DNA from: CBFGTV01 sp965652145
GTDB taxonomy: Bacteria > Bacillota > Clostridia > Peptostreptococcales > Natronincolaceae
NCBI GenBank assembly: GCA_965652145.1
Contig: CBFGTV010000086.1
Location: forward strand, 1-13,490
DNA: 13,490 nt
Direction: 5' to 3'
A program made the position numbers and the translations under genes. Under the pieces are notes generated by a model. It searched no databases. It had not been told where the DNA came from and was given only the letters and a program-made list of their open reading frames with translations. Below are positions 6,284 to 13,270 of this stretch, piece after piece; within the stretch, counting starts at the first letter, position 1; every line of letters begins with the position of its first letter.

Positions 6284-6488
6284 CTTCCTCACCACTCCTT
6301 ATTTCTTTAATTCGTTCCACAAGAACGTATATGCAAATCCCGGCTAAAAGCAGAGGAATCACACTCCCTAATATTTTACCGTACAATGGAATACCATCTA
6401 GAAAGATACAGGCAATTATAAATCCGATATAGTATAATAATATGATAGCAGTTATCACGATGGGGGCAATCATTTTCTTCAAGTGCAT
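6264..6488 (-). CDS. Small two-helix membrane protein
   Basis: 74 residues from ATG 6488. GAGGTG (6503-6498) is a ribosome site 9 bases before it; a GTG at 6500 inside that site is a less likely start. Residues 6-29 (MIAPIVITAIILLYYIGFII) and 38-57 (KILGSVIPLLLAGICIYVLV) are membrane helices. They are followed by a basic stretch (ERIKEIR) and an acidic tail (GEEDD), which puts the C-terminus inside by the positive-inside rule. It overlaps the YbjQ gene by 20 bases. No family recognised; the pairing suggests it anchors or works with the YbjQ protein. Confidence 0.75.
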   Translation of the reverse strand: MHLKKMIAPIVITAIILLYYIGFIIACIFLDGIPLYGKILGSVIPLLLAGICIYVLVERIKEIRSGEEDDLSKY

Positions 6489-6823
6489 ATTGGTTTTCAC
6501 CTCGCAAAATATAATTATTGTCGTTGATTCTTTTCAAGGAAACTACTACTGCATAATAGCAACTGAAATATAATCTAAAAGCGGATTGCATAATTTTAAA
6601 TTCATCTTTTGTAGCTATTCTTATTCTTTTGTGATGGTATGGGTTTCAATTTGGATTTCTTAAAGGGAAGCTATAGTATTTACCACATGATACCTTTTCT
6701 AAATACTGCACTTCAATTTATTCTACTATTAATTATAGTTCCAAAAATAGAATAAGTAAAGTGAAAAATAAACACCTTCTAATATATTAATAACATCCTT
6801 GTAGGCAAAAATACAATTAACCG
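6489..6823. other. AT-rich divergent intergenic region
   Basis: About 335 bases between the minus-strand membrane gene and the promoter of the yhf-like operon. No open frame with a ribosome site, tRNA or clear repeat was seen. It must carry the promoter of the two minus-strand genes, but I could not place one confidently. Confidence 0.5.
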
Positions 6824-6852
6824 TTGCCCTGAAAAAAATTCTATGATACAAT
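6824..6852 (+). promoter_or_regulatory. Sigma-A type promoter of the yhf-like operon
   Basis: TTGCCC (6824-6829) and TACAAT (6847-6852) with a 17-base spacer. The predicted start is near 6859, about 40 bases before the yhfZ start codon. Confidence 0.65.
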
Positions 6853-6857
6853 CAAAC

Positions 6858-6878
6858 TACAATATACAAATTATTGTA
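6858..6878 (+). promoter_or_regulatory. Dyad at the transcription start: candidate YhfZ operator
   Basis: TACAATA (6858-6864) and TATTGTA (6872-6878) form a perfect 7+7 inverted repeat with a 7-base centre, immediately downstream of the -10 box. A repressor bound here would block initiation. The first gene of the operon encodes a DNA-binding protein, so autoregulation is the natural guess. Confidence 0.5.
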
Positions 6879-6900
6879 TTTTGAAGAGAGGTTGTTCAGG

Positions 6901-7833
6901 GTGGGAGACTATAGAAAAAATTTAATGTCAAAAAATGGCCGAATTACAATGAATTTAGCCAAGGAATTATTAAGCTATGATGAAGGCGACCGAATTAAAA
7001 CGGTAGAGCAATATGCCAAAGCATTTGAAAGCAGCAGGGGGACGGTACAATCGGCCTTTAAATTCCTACAATCAGTTAATGGTATAAAATTAGAGGCCAG
7101 GGGCCATTTAGGAACCTTTATTACATCCATTGACCATAAAAAGCTATGGGAAATTACAGATATGGGGCCTATTATGGGAGTAATGCCCTTACCCTATTCA
7201 AAGCGTTATGAGGGGCTGGCAACGGGTCTTTATAAGGCCTTTGAAGAAGCCAATATACCCTTTAGCTTAGCCTTTATGAGGGGTTCCAGCAAAAGAATTG
7301 AAGCTCTGAATATGGATCGATACCATTTTGCCATTATGTCGAAGCTGACGGCAGAAATAGAGATGAAGAAGTTTCCTGGTCTAAAGTTGGTATCCCAGTT
7401 TAAGGAAGGCAGCTATGTACGTAACCATGTCATAATATTCAGAGAAAAGGGAGAAACGCAAATTCGTGATGGTATGAGGGTGGCCATTGACCCCGTTTCA
7501 GTGGATCAAATTATTTTAACCAATTACGAATGTGAAGGAATTGATGTAGCCTATATTGAGGTATCATATAATCAAATTTTGCATAAACTAAAAAGCAACG
7601 AAATTGACGTAGCCATATGGAATGGTGACGAAATTGAAGAGCAGAACTTTGACTTTAATGTACAGCCCCTTAGCAATCCCAAAACCCAGAAAATTGCCAA
7701 GGATGATACCATTGCAGCCATTGTAGTCAATAACAATGAGCTAAAGGAAATATTCAGCCGTTTTGTCAACGTTTGTGAAATTGAAATGCTTCAGGATAAG
7801 GTCATAAAAAATGAAATGATTCCTGTTTATTAA
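6901..7833 (+). CDS. yhfZ: YhfZ-type transcriptional regulator
   Basis: 310 residues from GTG 6901, with AGAGAGG (6885-6891) 9 bases upstream. A TTG at 6874 is in frame but would lie inside the operator dyad. Residues 15-75 are a winged helix of GntR-like type (RIKTVEQYAKAFESSRGTVQ, then the recognition helix SAFKFLQ and the wing E-A-R-G-H-L-G-T-F). Residues 90-310 form a ligand-binding-type domain opening with G-V-M-P-L-P-Y-S-K-R-Y-E-G-L-A-T-G-L. 'MPLPY-x-x-x-YEGLA-x-GL' is the hallmark of E. coli YhfZ, and the C-terminal half (VAIWNGDEIEE) also aligns. It resembles a periplasmic-binding fold reused as an effector domain. It heads the operon and probably senses its substrate. Confidence 0.9.
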   Translation: MGDYRKNLMSKNGRITMNLAKELLSYDEGDRIKTVEQYAKAFESSRGTVQSAFKFLQSVNGIKLEARGHLGTFITSIDHKKLWEITDMGPIMGVMPLPYSKRYEGLATGLYKAFEEANIPFSLAFMRGSSKRIEALNMDRYHFAIMSKLTAEIEMKKFPGLKLVSQFKEGSYVRNHVIIFREKGETQIRDGMRVAIDPVSVDQIILTNYECEGIDVAYIEVSYNQILHKLKSNEIDVAIWNGDEIEEQNFDFNVQPLSNPKTQKIAKDDTIAAIVVNNNELKEIFSRFVNVCEIEMLQDKVIKNEMIPVY

Positions 7834-7846
7834 TTTTTTTATGATT

Positions 7847-7866
7847 AATATACAAAAAAATGTACA
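7847..7866 (+). promoter_or_regulatory. Second copy of the AATATACAAA motif before yhfY
   Basis: AATATACAAA at 7847-7856 is identical to 6861-6870 inside the operator dyad. Here TACA (7851-7854) faces TGTA (7861-7864) across six A. It may be an internal regulator site or a coincidence of AT-rich spacer. Confidence 0.3.
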
Positions 7867-7885
7867 TTGAATGGAGTGATCAAAA

Positions 7886-8251
7886 ATGGATACAGCATTA
7901 AGGGACCGACTGACAATTTTAGTGGAGGCTAAGGAGATTGATCAGACAATTGCATCGGCAGTGGTTGAATTTATAGAATCCATTGAAAAAAAGTATGCAG
8001 TTGAAATTCATGAAGACAATGGTGCCATGCTGGTGACTCATCTAGCCATGGCCCTGGCCAGGATTAAAAGATATGAAACAATTGAAAAGATGGATGCAAT
8101 GATTTTGAAGGAGCTACAGGAAAATCAAGTTTATAGAGATTTACCAGAATTTTATCAGCAGCTGGAGGAAAAGCTACAAATAAAGCTGCCTGATTCAGAA
8201 AAGGGATATATTGCATTACATTTATGCAGTTTACTCAATAAAGACCAATAG
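7886..8251 (+). CDS. yhfY: YhfY-type PRD-domain protein
   Basis: 121 residues; GGAGTGATC precedes ATG 7886. It is a single all-helical PTS-regulation (PRD) domain with the two conserved histidines in place: H52 in M-L-V-T-H-L-A-M-A (48-56) and H112 in G-Y-I-A-L-H-L-C (107-114). In multidomain antiterminators PRD histidines are phosphorylated by PTS proteins. Here the domain stands alone, as in E. coli YhfY, with no DNA- or RNA-binding domain, so it probably relays a phosphorylation or sugar-status signal to another protein such as YhfZ. Lies 52 bases after yhfZ and 18 before yhfU. Confidence 0.88.
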   Translation: MDTALRDRLTILVEAKEIDQTIASAVVEFIESIEKKYAVEIHEDNGAMLVTHLAMALARIKRYETIEKMDAMILKELQENQVYRDLPEFYQQLEEKLQIKLPDSEKGYIALHLCSLLNKDQ

Positions 8252-8269
8252 GGAAAGGAGGGAAATGTA

Positions 8270-8635
8270 ATGATTAAAATTGTAGTAGGTGGACAGGTAG
8301 AAAAGCAAAGCATCGCCGACCTAGTTAAAAAGCTGGGGGGTGAAGAGGTGGATGTTCAGGTGAAATCTGATATTCAAGCCGCCAGTGATGTTAAGACAGG
8401 TAAGGCAGACTACTATTTAGGTGCTTGTCATACCGGTGGAGGTGGAGCCCTGAGTATGGCCATGGCCCTCTTAACAAGAGAGAAATGTGCAACTGTATCC
8501 ATGCCTGGAAAGCCTCCAAAGGATGAAGAAATTACATCTGCAGTGGCAGCAGGAAAGGTGGCCTTTGGTTTTACAGGGGATCACTATGAAGCTGCTGTGA
8601 CTAAAATTATGGAAGAACTTATGAAAAAGCATTAG
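8270..8635 (+). CDS. yhfU: YhfU-type DUF2620 protein
   Basis: 121 residues; strong GGAAAGGAGGG before ATG 8270. It aligns with E. coli YhfU throughout: K-A-D-Y-Y-L-G-A-C-H-T-G-G-G-G-A-L-S-M-A (45-64), then MPGKPPKDEEI (78-88), GKVAFGF (95-101) and a final helix. It is a soluble alpha/beta protein opening with a strand (IKIVVGG) and has no signal peptide. The Cys53/His54 with four following glycines suggests a ligand- or phosphate-binding loop. The function of DUF2620 is not established. Genetic linkage to the YhfT membrane protein suggests they work together. Confidence 0.9.
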   Translation: MIKIVVGGQVEKQSIADLVKKLGGEEVDVQVKSDIQAASDVKTGKADYYLGACHTGGGGALSMAMALLTREKCATVSMPGKPPKDEEITSAVAAGKVAFGFTGDHYEAAVTKIMEELMKKH

Positions 8636-8656
8636 ACCGCTTAACATCTTATTTTA

Positions 8657-8719
8657 GTACTATCCTGGTTATTCCTTTTAAGATATCTTTCAACCTCCAA
8701 AGAAATAACCAGATGGTAC
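8657..8719 (+). other. Long imperfect hairpin between yhfU and yhfT
   Basis: Left arm 8657-8678 (GTACTATCCTGGTTATTCC plus TTT) pairs with right arm 8699-8719 (AAAGAAATAACCAGATGGTA plus C). There are one bulge and two mismatched positions; the loop is 20 bases and the core CTGGTTATT/AATAACCAG is perfect. No T-run follows, so it is not a standard terminator. It could protect or process the mRNA so that yhfT and the downstream genes are expressed at a level different from yhfZYU. Confidence 0.6.
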
Positions 8720-8763
8720 AGTGATGAACTTCTAGGGAAAAAAATAAACAAAAAGAGGGGATC

Positions 8764-10047
8764 ATGATGAAAATAATCGTTATTGCTTTAATAGGTGCCC
8801 TGGCTTCAATTATGGCCAACAAAGGAATCGCTGTCTTCAATGACGGACTCCGCCCCATTGTACCAGAGCATGCTGAAGGCAGAATGACCAGAAAAGAGCT
8901 GGCGGCCACCTCCTTTGCCATGGGCTTTGGTCTTGTAATTGGGTTTGGTATACCCTTTTCATTAACAGCCAGTATTTTACTAATCCATAGTATTTTGCTT
9001 GGAACTGATATCATAGGTACATCTTCACCCGATGGCAAGAAGGGCGTATTCATAGCCGGTGCTGTTGGGGCCCTCTATGGAATTGGTATTTTACTGGGTC
9101 TGGAAAGTATCGTCAATGCCTTTTCTCTGCTTCCCGTTAACTTTATGGATAGCCTAGGGCAAGTGGGTAACCCTGTTGTAGTGGCCTTTGCAGCCTTCCC
9201 AGCCCTGGCAACAGGCTACCAGTATGGAGCCAAGAAGGGGCTATTAAACCTAGTTGTTTCGGTAATTGCCAGACAAATTGCCATCATAGTCAGTCCCATT
9301 CAATTGGGGGGTGCAGCCATCACCATCAACCCTGAAGGTGCTGCCCTGATTGTGGGGATGGCAGTATTGTTATTCTATGCCATGTCAGAAAAGTCAGAGG
9401 AAGAAAGCGTTGACCTGGTGGCTATTTTTAGTGAAAGAGTGAAAAGGATTAAAAGCAACGCACCAATTTTAATGGTGATGGGGGCCTTAATCTCCCTGGC
9501 AACCTCATTAAATATGCTGGCCGGTGACCCCATTTCACTAAATCTTATGGGGGAAGGACAAATAGCCGATGCGGGCTTTGCAGCCTTGGCCAGAGGAATT
9601 GGTTTTATTCCCTTAATTGCCTCCACTGCCATTGCAACAGGAGTCTATGGCCCTGCAGGAATGACCTTTGTCTTTGTAACAGGCTTATTCATTAGAAATC
9701 CGATTCTGGCAACCATTGCAGGGGCAGCAGTAATTGGGCTTGAGGTATTTTTACTAGATAGAATCGCCCGATTCCTTGATAAATTCCCTGGTATTAGAAA
9801 ATCGGGAGAAAATATAAGAACTGCCATGTCAAAGCTATTGGAAATAGCCTTGCTGGTGGGCGGGATGAATGCTGCCAATGCCATTGCCCCGGGAATTGGA
9901 TTCTTTGTGGTGGTAGGGCTATATATCTTAAATGAAATCGCCAACCGACCAGTGGTTCGAATGGCAATTGGACCGGTGGCAGCCATATTGGTGGGCGTAT
10001 TGGCAAATATTCTAAGCCTTGTGGGGTTATTCACACCGCCGGTATAA
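8764..10047 (+). CDS. yhfT: YhfT-type integral membrane transporter
   Basis: 427 residues, roughly ten or more hydrophobic segments. GAGGGG (8755-8760) suits either ATG 8764 or ATG 8767. It aligns with E. coli YhfT from end to end: I-A-V-F-N-D-G-L-R-P-I-V-P-E-H (20-34), R-K-E-L-A (44-48), TASILLIHSILLGTDIIG, S-L-G-Q-V-G-N-P-V-V-V-A-F, then ARGIGFIPLIASTAIATGVY, and N-E-I-A-N-R-P-V-V-R-M-A near the end. A charged cytoplasmic loop (EKSEEESVDLVAIFSERVKR) splits the helices into two halves. It is predicted to move the operon's unknown substrate. The N-terminal 'D-G-x-R-P' loop is the best-conserved polar site and a candidate substrate element. It is bracketed by two hairpins. Confidence 0.9.
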   Translation: MMKIIVIALIGALASIMANKGIAVFNDGLRPIVPEHAEGRMTRKELAATSFAMGFGLVIGFGIPFSLTASILLIHSILLGTDIIGTSSPDGKKGVFIAGAVGALYGIGILLGLESIVNAFSLLPVNFMDSLGQVGNPVVVAFAAFPALATGYQYGAKKGLLNLVVSVIARQIAIIVSPIQLGGAAITINPEGAALIVGMAVLLFYAMSEKSEEESVDLVAIFSERVKRIKSNAPILMVMGALISLATSLNMLAGDPISLNLMGEGQIADAGFAALARGIGFIPLIASTAIATGVYGPAGMTFVFVTGLFIRNPILATIAGAAVIGLEVFLLDRIARFLDKFPGIRKSGENIRTAMSKLLEIALLVGGMNAANAIAPGIGFFVVVGLYILNEIANRPVVRMAIGPVAAILVGVLANILSLVGLFTPPV

Positions 10048-10065
10048 AATACCTTAATTAAATTA

Positions 10066-10097
10066 GATAAAGCCAAGGTTAATTCCTTGGCTTTATC
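10066..10097 (+). other. Perfect 13-bp hairpin after yhfT
   Basis: GATAAAGCCAAGG (10066-10078), loop TTAATT, CCTTGGCTTTATC (10085-10097). The bases after it are AAACAAAGG, so the U-tract of an intrinsic terminator is missing. It lies only 21 bases before the next start codon. An mRNA-end stabiliser, processing product or attenuator are the options. Confidence 0.7.
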
Positions 10098-10118
10098 AAA
10101 CAAAGGTGGCAAGAGATA

Positions 10119-11231
10119 ATGCAGATAAAAAATGAGGTTTTACAAATGAAACGCTTAATGACTGGTATGCTGGCGGCCAAAGAACAACAGGGTAAAAGCG
10201 TTGTCTATATGCGGGAAGAAATTATAGAGGAGGCTGTGATGGCTTTAACAGAAAATCCCCATTGTACGCTGGTGCCCTTTGGTGTAAAGGATACTCATCA
10301 AATTCCAAGGGCTATGGTAGAAAAGCTGCAGCAGGTGCCGGGGTTTCTGTTTCATACCATTGATAAAATGGCAAGGGGCGGCAGAGCGATTGACGTTGAT
10401 TTATTAAATCCCCTGACTGGTAAAGTCATGACAGGCTCAACTAGCGGAGGCTGTGTCAATATTTTAAGGGGTATTAATGACTTGTCCCTGGGCACCGATG
10501 GTGGCGGTTCGGTACTGGCCCCAGCCATTAGTACGGGCCTCTATTCCATTATGGCAAAGGGAATGGGCCTTAGGGGCAGCATTCCTCGAAGATCCACCGA
10601 CAATCTATCCTTTCTTCCGGGAATTGGGTTGATTTCCCATGATTTTCAGTTGTGCAAAGGGGCAGCTTCCCAGCTATTAGACCTGGATTTAGCCATTGTA
10701 GAAAACAGCCTGAAAAAGGAGTCAATCACCGTTGCAATTCCCAAGGCAGGCCAGGGAATCCTTCCCAATGGAAGGGATATGGTGGAATACCTGCAAAGGG
10801 TTTTAGAAAGAACAAGGGACTGGATTCGATGGATGGAGTTTGACATCCAGGGCCTGGTGTCCCGGCAGGACATGATCGACTGCGTAAAGGCCCTTTTCGA
10901 AGCAGGAGTTGATATGATTTTGACGGCGGAGGGGCCCATAGACCTATATGGCAGCGGTGATTCAGTTTTGGGTCAATGGGGCCCCACGGGGGCGGATTTA
11001 CAGCAAAGGGGCGGAAAATACCTTTTGAAGGTAGCCAATATGGTGGATGCCACCGCTGTTACCCTTCCCACAGAGGACCTGGGGGTAGGATTATTACTCA
11101 TGGGCCCTAGGGGCATTGGGGCTGGAAGCCGGGTCATTGCCCTGGGCAATGTGCTACAAAGCTATTTTAAACCGCCTGCTTTATTTGAGCGATATTTTAT
11201 TCAGGGTGGCTCGGGGCAGGGCTTTCTTTAA
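10119..11231 (+). CDS. Compact amidase-signature-family hydrolase embedded in the yhf operon
   Basis: 370 residues; AAAGGTGG 9 bases before ATG 10119. The Ser-cisSer-Lys catalytic set of the amidase signature family is complete. K57 lies in V-P-F-G-V-K-D (52-58), the cis-Ser S109 in G-S-T-S-G-G (106-111), and the nucleophile S131 in G-T-D-G-G-G-S (125-131), 22 residues after S109. The following PAISTGLYSIMAKGMGLRG is the usual 'PA-x-x-x-G-x-x-x-x-KP-x-x-G' region with an altered K-G. The protein is about 80-120 residues shorter than typical amidases and has a short substrate-capping C-terminus ending in a Gly-rich tail. It hydrolyses an amide (or related) bond and acts in the cytoplasm. It lies 17 bases upstream of php. 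The E. coli yhf operon has no such gene, so it adds a step to this version of the pathway; the substrate is unknown. Confidence 0.85.
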   Translation: MQIKNEVLQMKRLMTGMLAAKEQQGKSVVYMREEIIEEAVMALTENPHCTLVPFGVKDTHQIPRAMVEKLQQVPGFLFHTIDKMARGGRAIDVDLLNPLTGKVMTGSTSGGCVNILRGINDLSLGTDGGGSVLAPAISTGLYSIMAKGMGLRGSIPRRSTDNLSFLPGIGLISHDFQLCKGAASQLLDLDLAIVENSLKKESITVAIPKAGQGILPNGRDMVEYLQRVLERTRDWIRWMEFDIQGLVSRQDMIDCVKALFEAGVDMILTAEGPIDLYGSGDSVLGQWGPTGADLQQRGGKYLLKVANMVDATAVTLPTEDLGVGLLLMGPRGIGAGSRVIALGNVLQSYFKPPALFERYFIQGGSGQGFL

Positions 11232-11248
11232 ATAAAGGAGGGAACTAA

Positions 11249-12163
11249 ATGATGATTCAAACGGTTACAGGTGAAATCAATGCTGATGAACTGGGCAGAA
11301 CCTATATTCATGAACATATTAAAATTGATCTGTCAGGTGTTAAGAATAACCCTGATACCAACTATAACGACCTCGATGGGGTAATTGCAGAGCTAAAGGA
11401 GCTAAAGGAAAAGGGAATCGACAGCCTGGTGGAGGTTACCAATCGAGGCATGGGACGGGATGTAGCTGCTTTAATCCGTGCTGCCAAGGAGGCAAAGATC
11501 AAGGTGATTGCCAGTACGGGCTTTTACAAGGAGCCCTTTCTTCCCCAATATGTATATGAAATGGAGGAGGAAACCTTAAGCAGGCTCTTGATTCAAGACA
11601 TGATAAAGGGGATAGATGGTACGGAGGTGAAGGCCCATGTGATTGGGGAAATTGGCTCCAGTCATAATCAATTCACCCCTATGGAGCAAAAGGTATTTCG
11701 GGTGGCAGTACGGGCCCACCACGAAACAGGACGCCCAATTTCTACCCATACCACCCTGGGAACCATGGCCCTGGAGCAAATAGAATTTTTTCAAAATAAT
11801 AATGTCTCCCTCGAGCGGGTTATAATTGGTCACTTAGATTTAAGCAGTGACTTGGATTATCACCTTAGAATTGCCGATACAGGCTGCTATATGGCCTTTG
11901 ATACGGTAGGAAAGGTGAATTACCAGCCCGATGAAAAGCGGGTTGACCATATTCAAGCCTTAATTAAGCGGGGACACCTGAAGCAAATCATGCTATCGGA
12001 GGATCTTACACGAAAATCCCATTTAAAATGCAATGGGGGGATCGGCTATAGCTATTTGGTAGACAGCTTTATTCCTAAATTACGACAGGCAGGCATTACC
12101 CAGGAGCAGGTTGATGAAATGCTCATTGAAAATCCAAGACGATTTCTGGGGGTAAGGAGGTAG
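11249..12163 (+). CDS. php: Phosphotriesterase-homology protein (Php/YhfV)
   Basis: 304 residues; AAAGGAGGG 7 bases before ATG 11249 (ATG 11252 also possible). It is a (beta/alpha)8 metallohydrolase of the amidohydrolase superfamily with a binuclear metal site. H21-x-H23 lies in Y-I-H-E-H-I-K-I-D-L-S-G; the bridging residue is E134 (V-I-G-E-I-G-S-S), with H167 (P-I-S-T-H-T-T), H195 (I-I-G-H-L-D) and D252 (L-S-E-D-L-T-R). A bridging Glu rather than carbamylated Lys is the known feature of E. coli Php, and the GIDGTE-KA and PDEKR-H motifs also match it. E. coli Php lacks phosphotriesterase activity and its natural substrate is unknown. Relatives hydrolyse lactones or phosphodiesters. The stop codon is 3 bases from the yhfS start. 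Confidence 0.92.
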   Translation: MMIQTVTGEINADELGRTYIHEHIKIDLSGVKNNPDTNYNDLDGVIAELKELKEKGIDSLVEVTNRGMGRDVAALIRAAKEAKIKVIASTGFYKEPFLPQYVYEMEEETLSRLLIQDMIKGIDGTEVKAHVIGEIGSSHNQFTPMEQKVFRVAVRAHHETGRPISTHTTLGTMALEQIEFFQNNNVSLERVIIGHLDLSSDLDYHLRIADTGCYMAFDTVGKVNYQPDEKRVDHIQALIKRGHLKQIMLSEDLTRKSHLKCNGGIGYSYLVDSFIPKLRQAGITQEQVDEMLIENPRRFLGVRR

Positions 12164-12166
12164 AAC

Positions 12167-13270
12167 ATGAAAACATATCCAATTCAAACAATGACCCTGG
12201 AAGAAGCAAAGCAAAAACAGTTCCAGCTGGTAGATATCATTCATCAACATTTTAAGGGAGAGGAATTTCTAAGGGGAGGCGACTATGGTGTAGTTCCCGG
12301 AATGGGAGGCCCCCGTACCACCAGAAGGGTGGAGGCAGTCCTGGCCCAATTTTTTGATGCAGAGGCGGCAATCCTTGTAAGGGGAGCCGGGACAGGGGCC
12401 ATACGAAATGTAATGAATGCTATGTTGGCCGCCGGAGAAAAAATAGTGGTTCATAAGGCGCCCATCTATCCTACTACCAAAGTCATTATTGAGGCTATGG
12501 GCTTAATACCTCAATATGTAGATTATAATCAAGCCGAGGAAATCAGTAAAATCGACCCTGATATTCCCCTGGCAATTATACAATATTCAAGACAAAAAGT
12601 AGAAGATTCTTACGATATGGGTGAGGTAATCAGGGCACTGAAGCAGGTGAATCCTGACATATTAATTCTTACGGATGATAACTATGTGGTCATGAAGGCA
12701 GCCCAAATCGGGGTACAGCTGGGGGCCGATGCCAGTGCCTTTTCTTTATTTAAGCTTTTAGGGCCCGAAGGGATCGGATGCATTGTAGGAAAAGGTACCA
12801 TTATTGAAAGGATTAGAAAAATAAACTATTCCGGTGGCAGCCAGGTACAGGGCCATGAAGCCATGGAAGCCCTTCGCTCTTTGGTATATGCACCTGTTTC
12901 CTTGGCGATACAGGCAGAAGAGGGAAATAAGGTGGTGGAAAGGCTAAATCAAGGAGAAATATCTGGTATTGAATCTGCCTTCATTGCCAATGCCCAATCA
13001 AGGGTAATTTTAGTAAAGTTCCAAAAACCTATTGCCAAGGCTGTGTTAAAGGAGGCCGCTGAATTGGGGGCAGCCCCTTATCCGGTGGGGGCAGAATCGA
13101 GGTACGAGGTGACTGCCATGTTCTATCGAGTGTCGGGGACCTTTCTTGAGGCCGACCCTACATTGGCAGATTATATGATCCGAATTAACCCCATGCGTTC
13201 TGGAGCAGATACCATCATAGGCCTTTTGAAGGGTTCCCTTGAAAAGGCCCTGGAAGCAGGTGACAAATAG
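12167..13270 (+). CDS. yhfS: YhfS-type PLP-dependent aminotransferase-fold protein
   Basis: 367 residues; AAGGAGG overlaps the php stop. It is a fold-type I PLP enzyme. R-G-A-G-T-G-A-I-R (72-80) is the phosphate-binding loop, D170-D171 in I-L-T-D-D-N-Y the pyridine-ring Asp, and K196 in A-F-S-L-F-K-L-L-G-P-E-G the Schiff-base Lys. YSGGSQVQGHEAMEALRSLV (221-240) and G-A-E-S-R-Y-E-V (308-315) match E. coli YhfS closely, as does R-I-N-P-x-R-S-G at the end. The reaction is unknown: the fold supports transamination, aldol or elimination chemistry on an amino acid. It is probably partnered with YhfX, whose ATG directly follows this stop codon. Confidence 0.92.
   Translation: MKTYPIQTMTLEEAKQKQFQLVDIIHQHFKGEEFLRGGDYGVVPGMGGPRTTRRVEAVLAQFFDAEAAILVRGAGTGAIRNVMNAMLAAGEKIVVHKAPIYPTTKVIIEAMGLIPQYVDYNQAEEISKIDPDIPLAIIQYSRQKVEDSYDMGEVIRALKQVNPDILILTDDNYVVMKAAQIGVQLGADASAFSLFKLLGPEGIGCIVGKGTIIERIRKINYSGGSQVQGHEAMEALRSLVYAPVSLAIQAEEGNKVVERLNQGEISGIESAFIANAQSRVILVKFQKPIAKAVLKEAAELGAAPYPVGAESRYEVTAMFYRVSGTFLEADPTLADYMIRINPMRSGADTIIGLLKGSLEKALEAGDK

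Noticed and set aside
6508..6537. Minus-strand promoter TTGAAA-N18-TATATT for the membrane-protein gene
   Set aside because: The boxes fit well, but the start point would fall inside the ribosome site at 6503-6498, leaving no usable leader.
8649..9053. 134-residue minus-strand open frame
   Set aside because: It overlaps the 5' part of yhfT and the hairpin region and has no start signals.
10066..10097. Intrinsic terminator after yhfT
   Set aside because: The stem is perfect but is followed by AAACAAAGG instead of a T-run, and the next gene starts 21 bases later in the same direction.
9645..10112. 155-residue minus-strand open frame opposite yhfT
   Set aside because: It is a shadow of a well-supported gene; the Pro/Ala-rich composition comes from the complement of membrane-helix codons.
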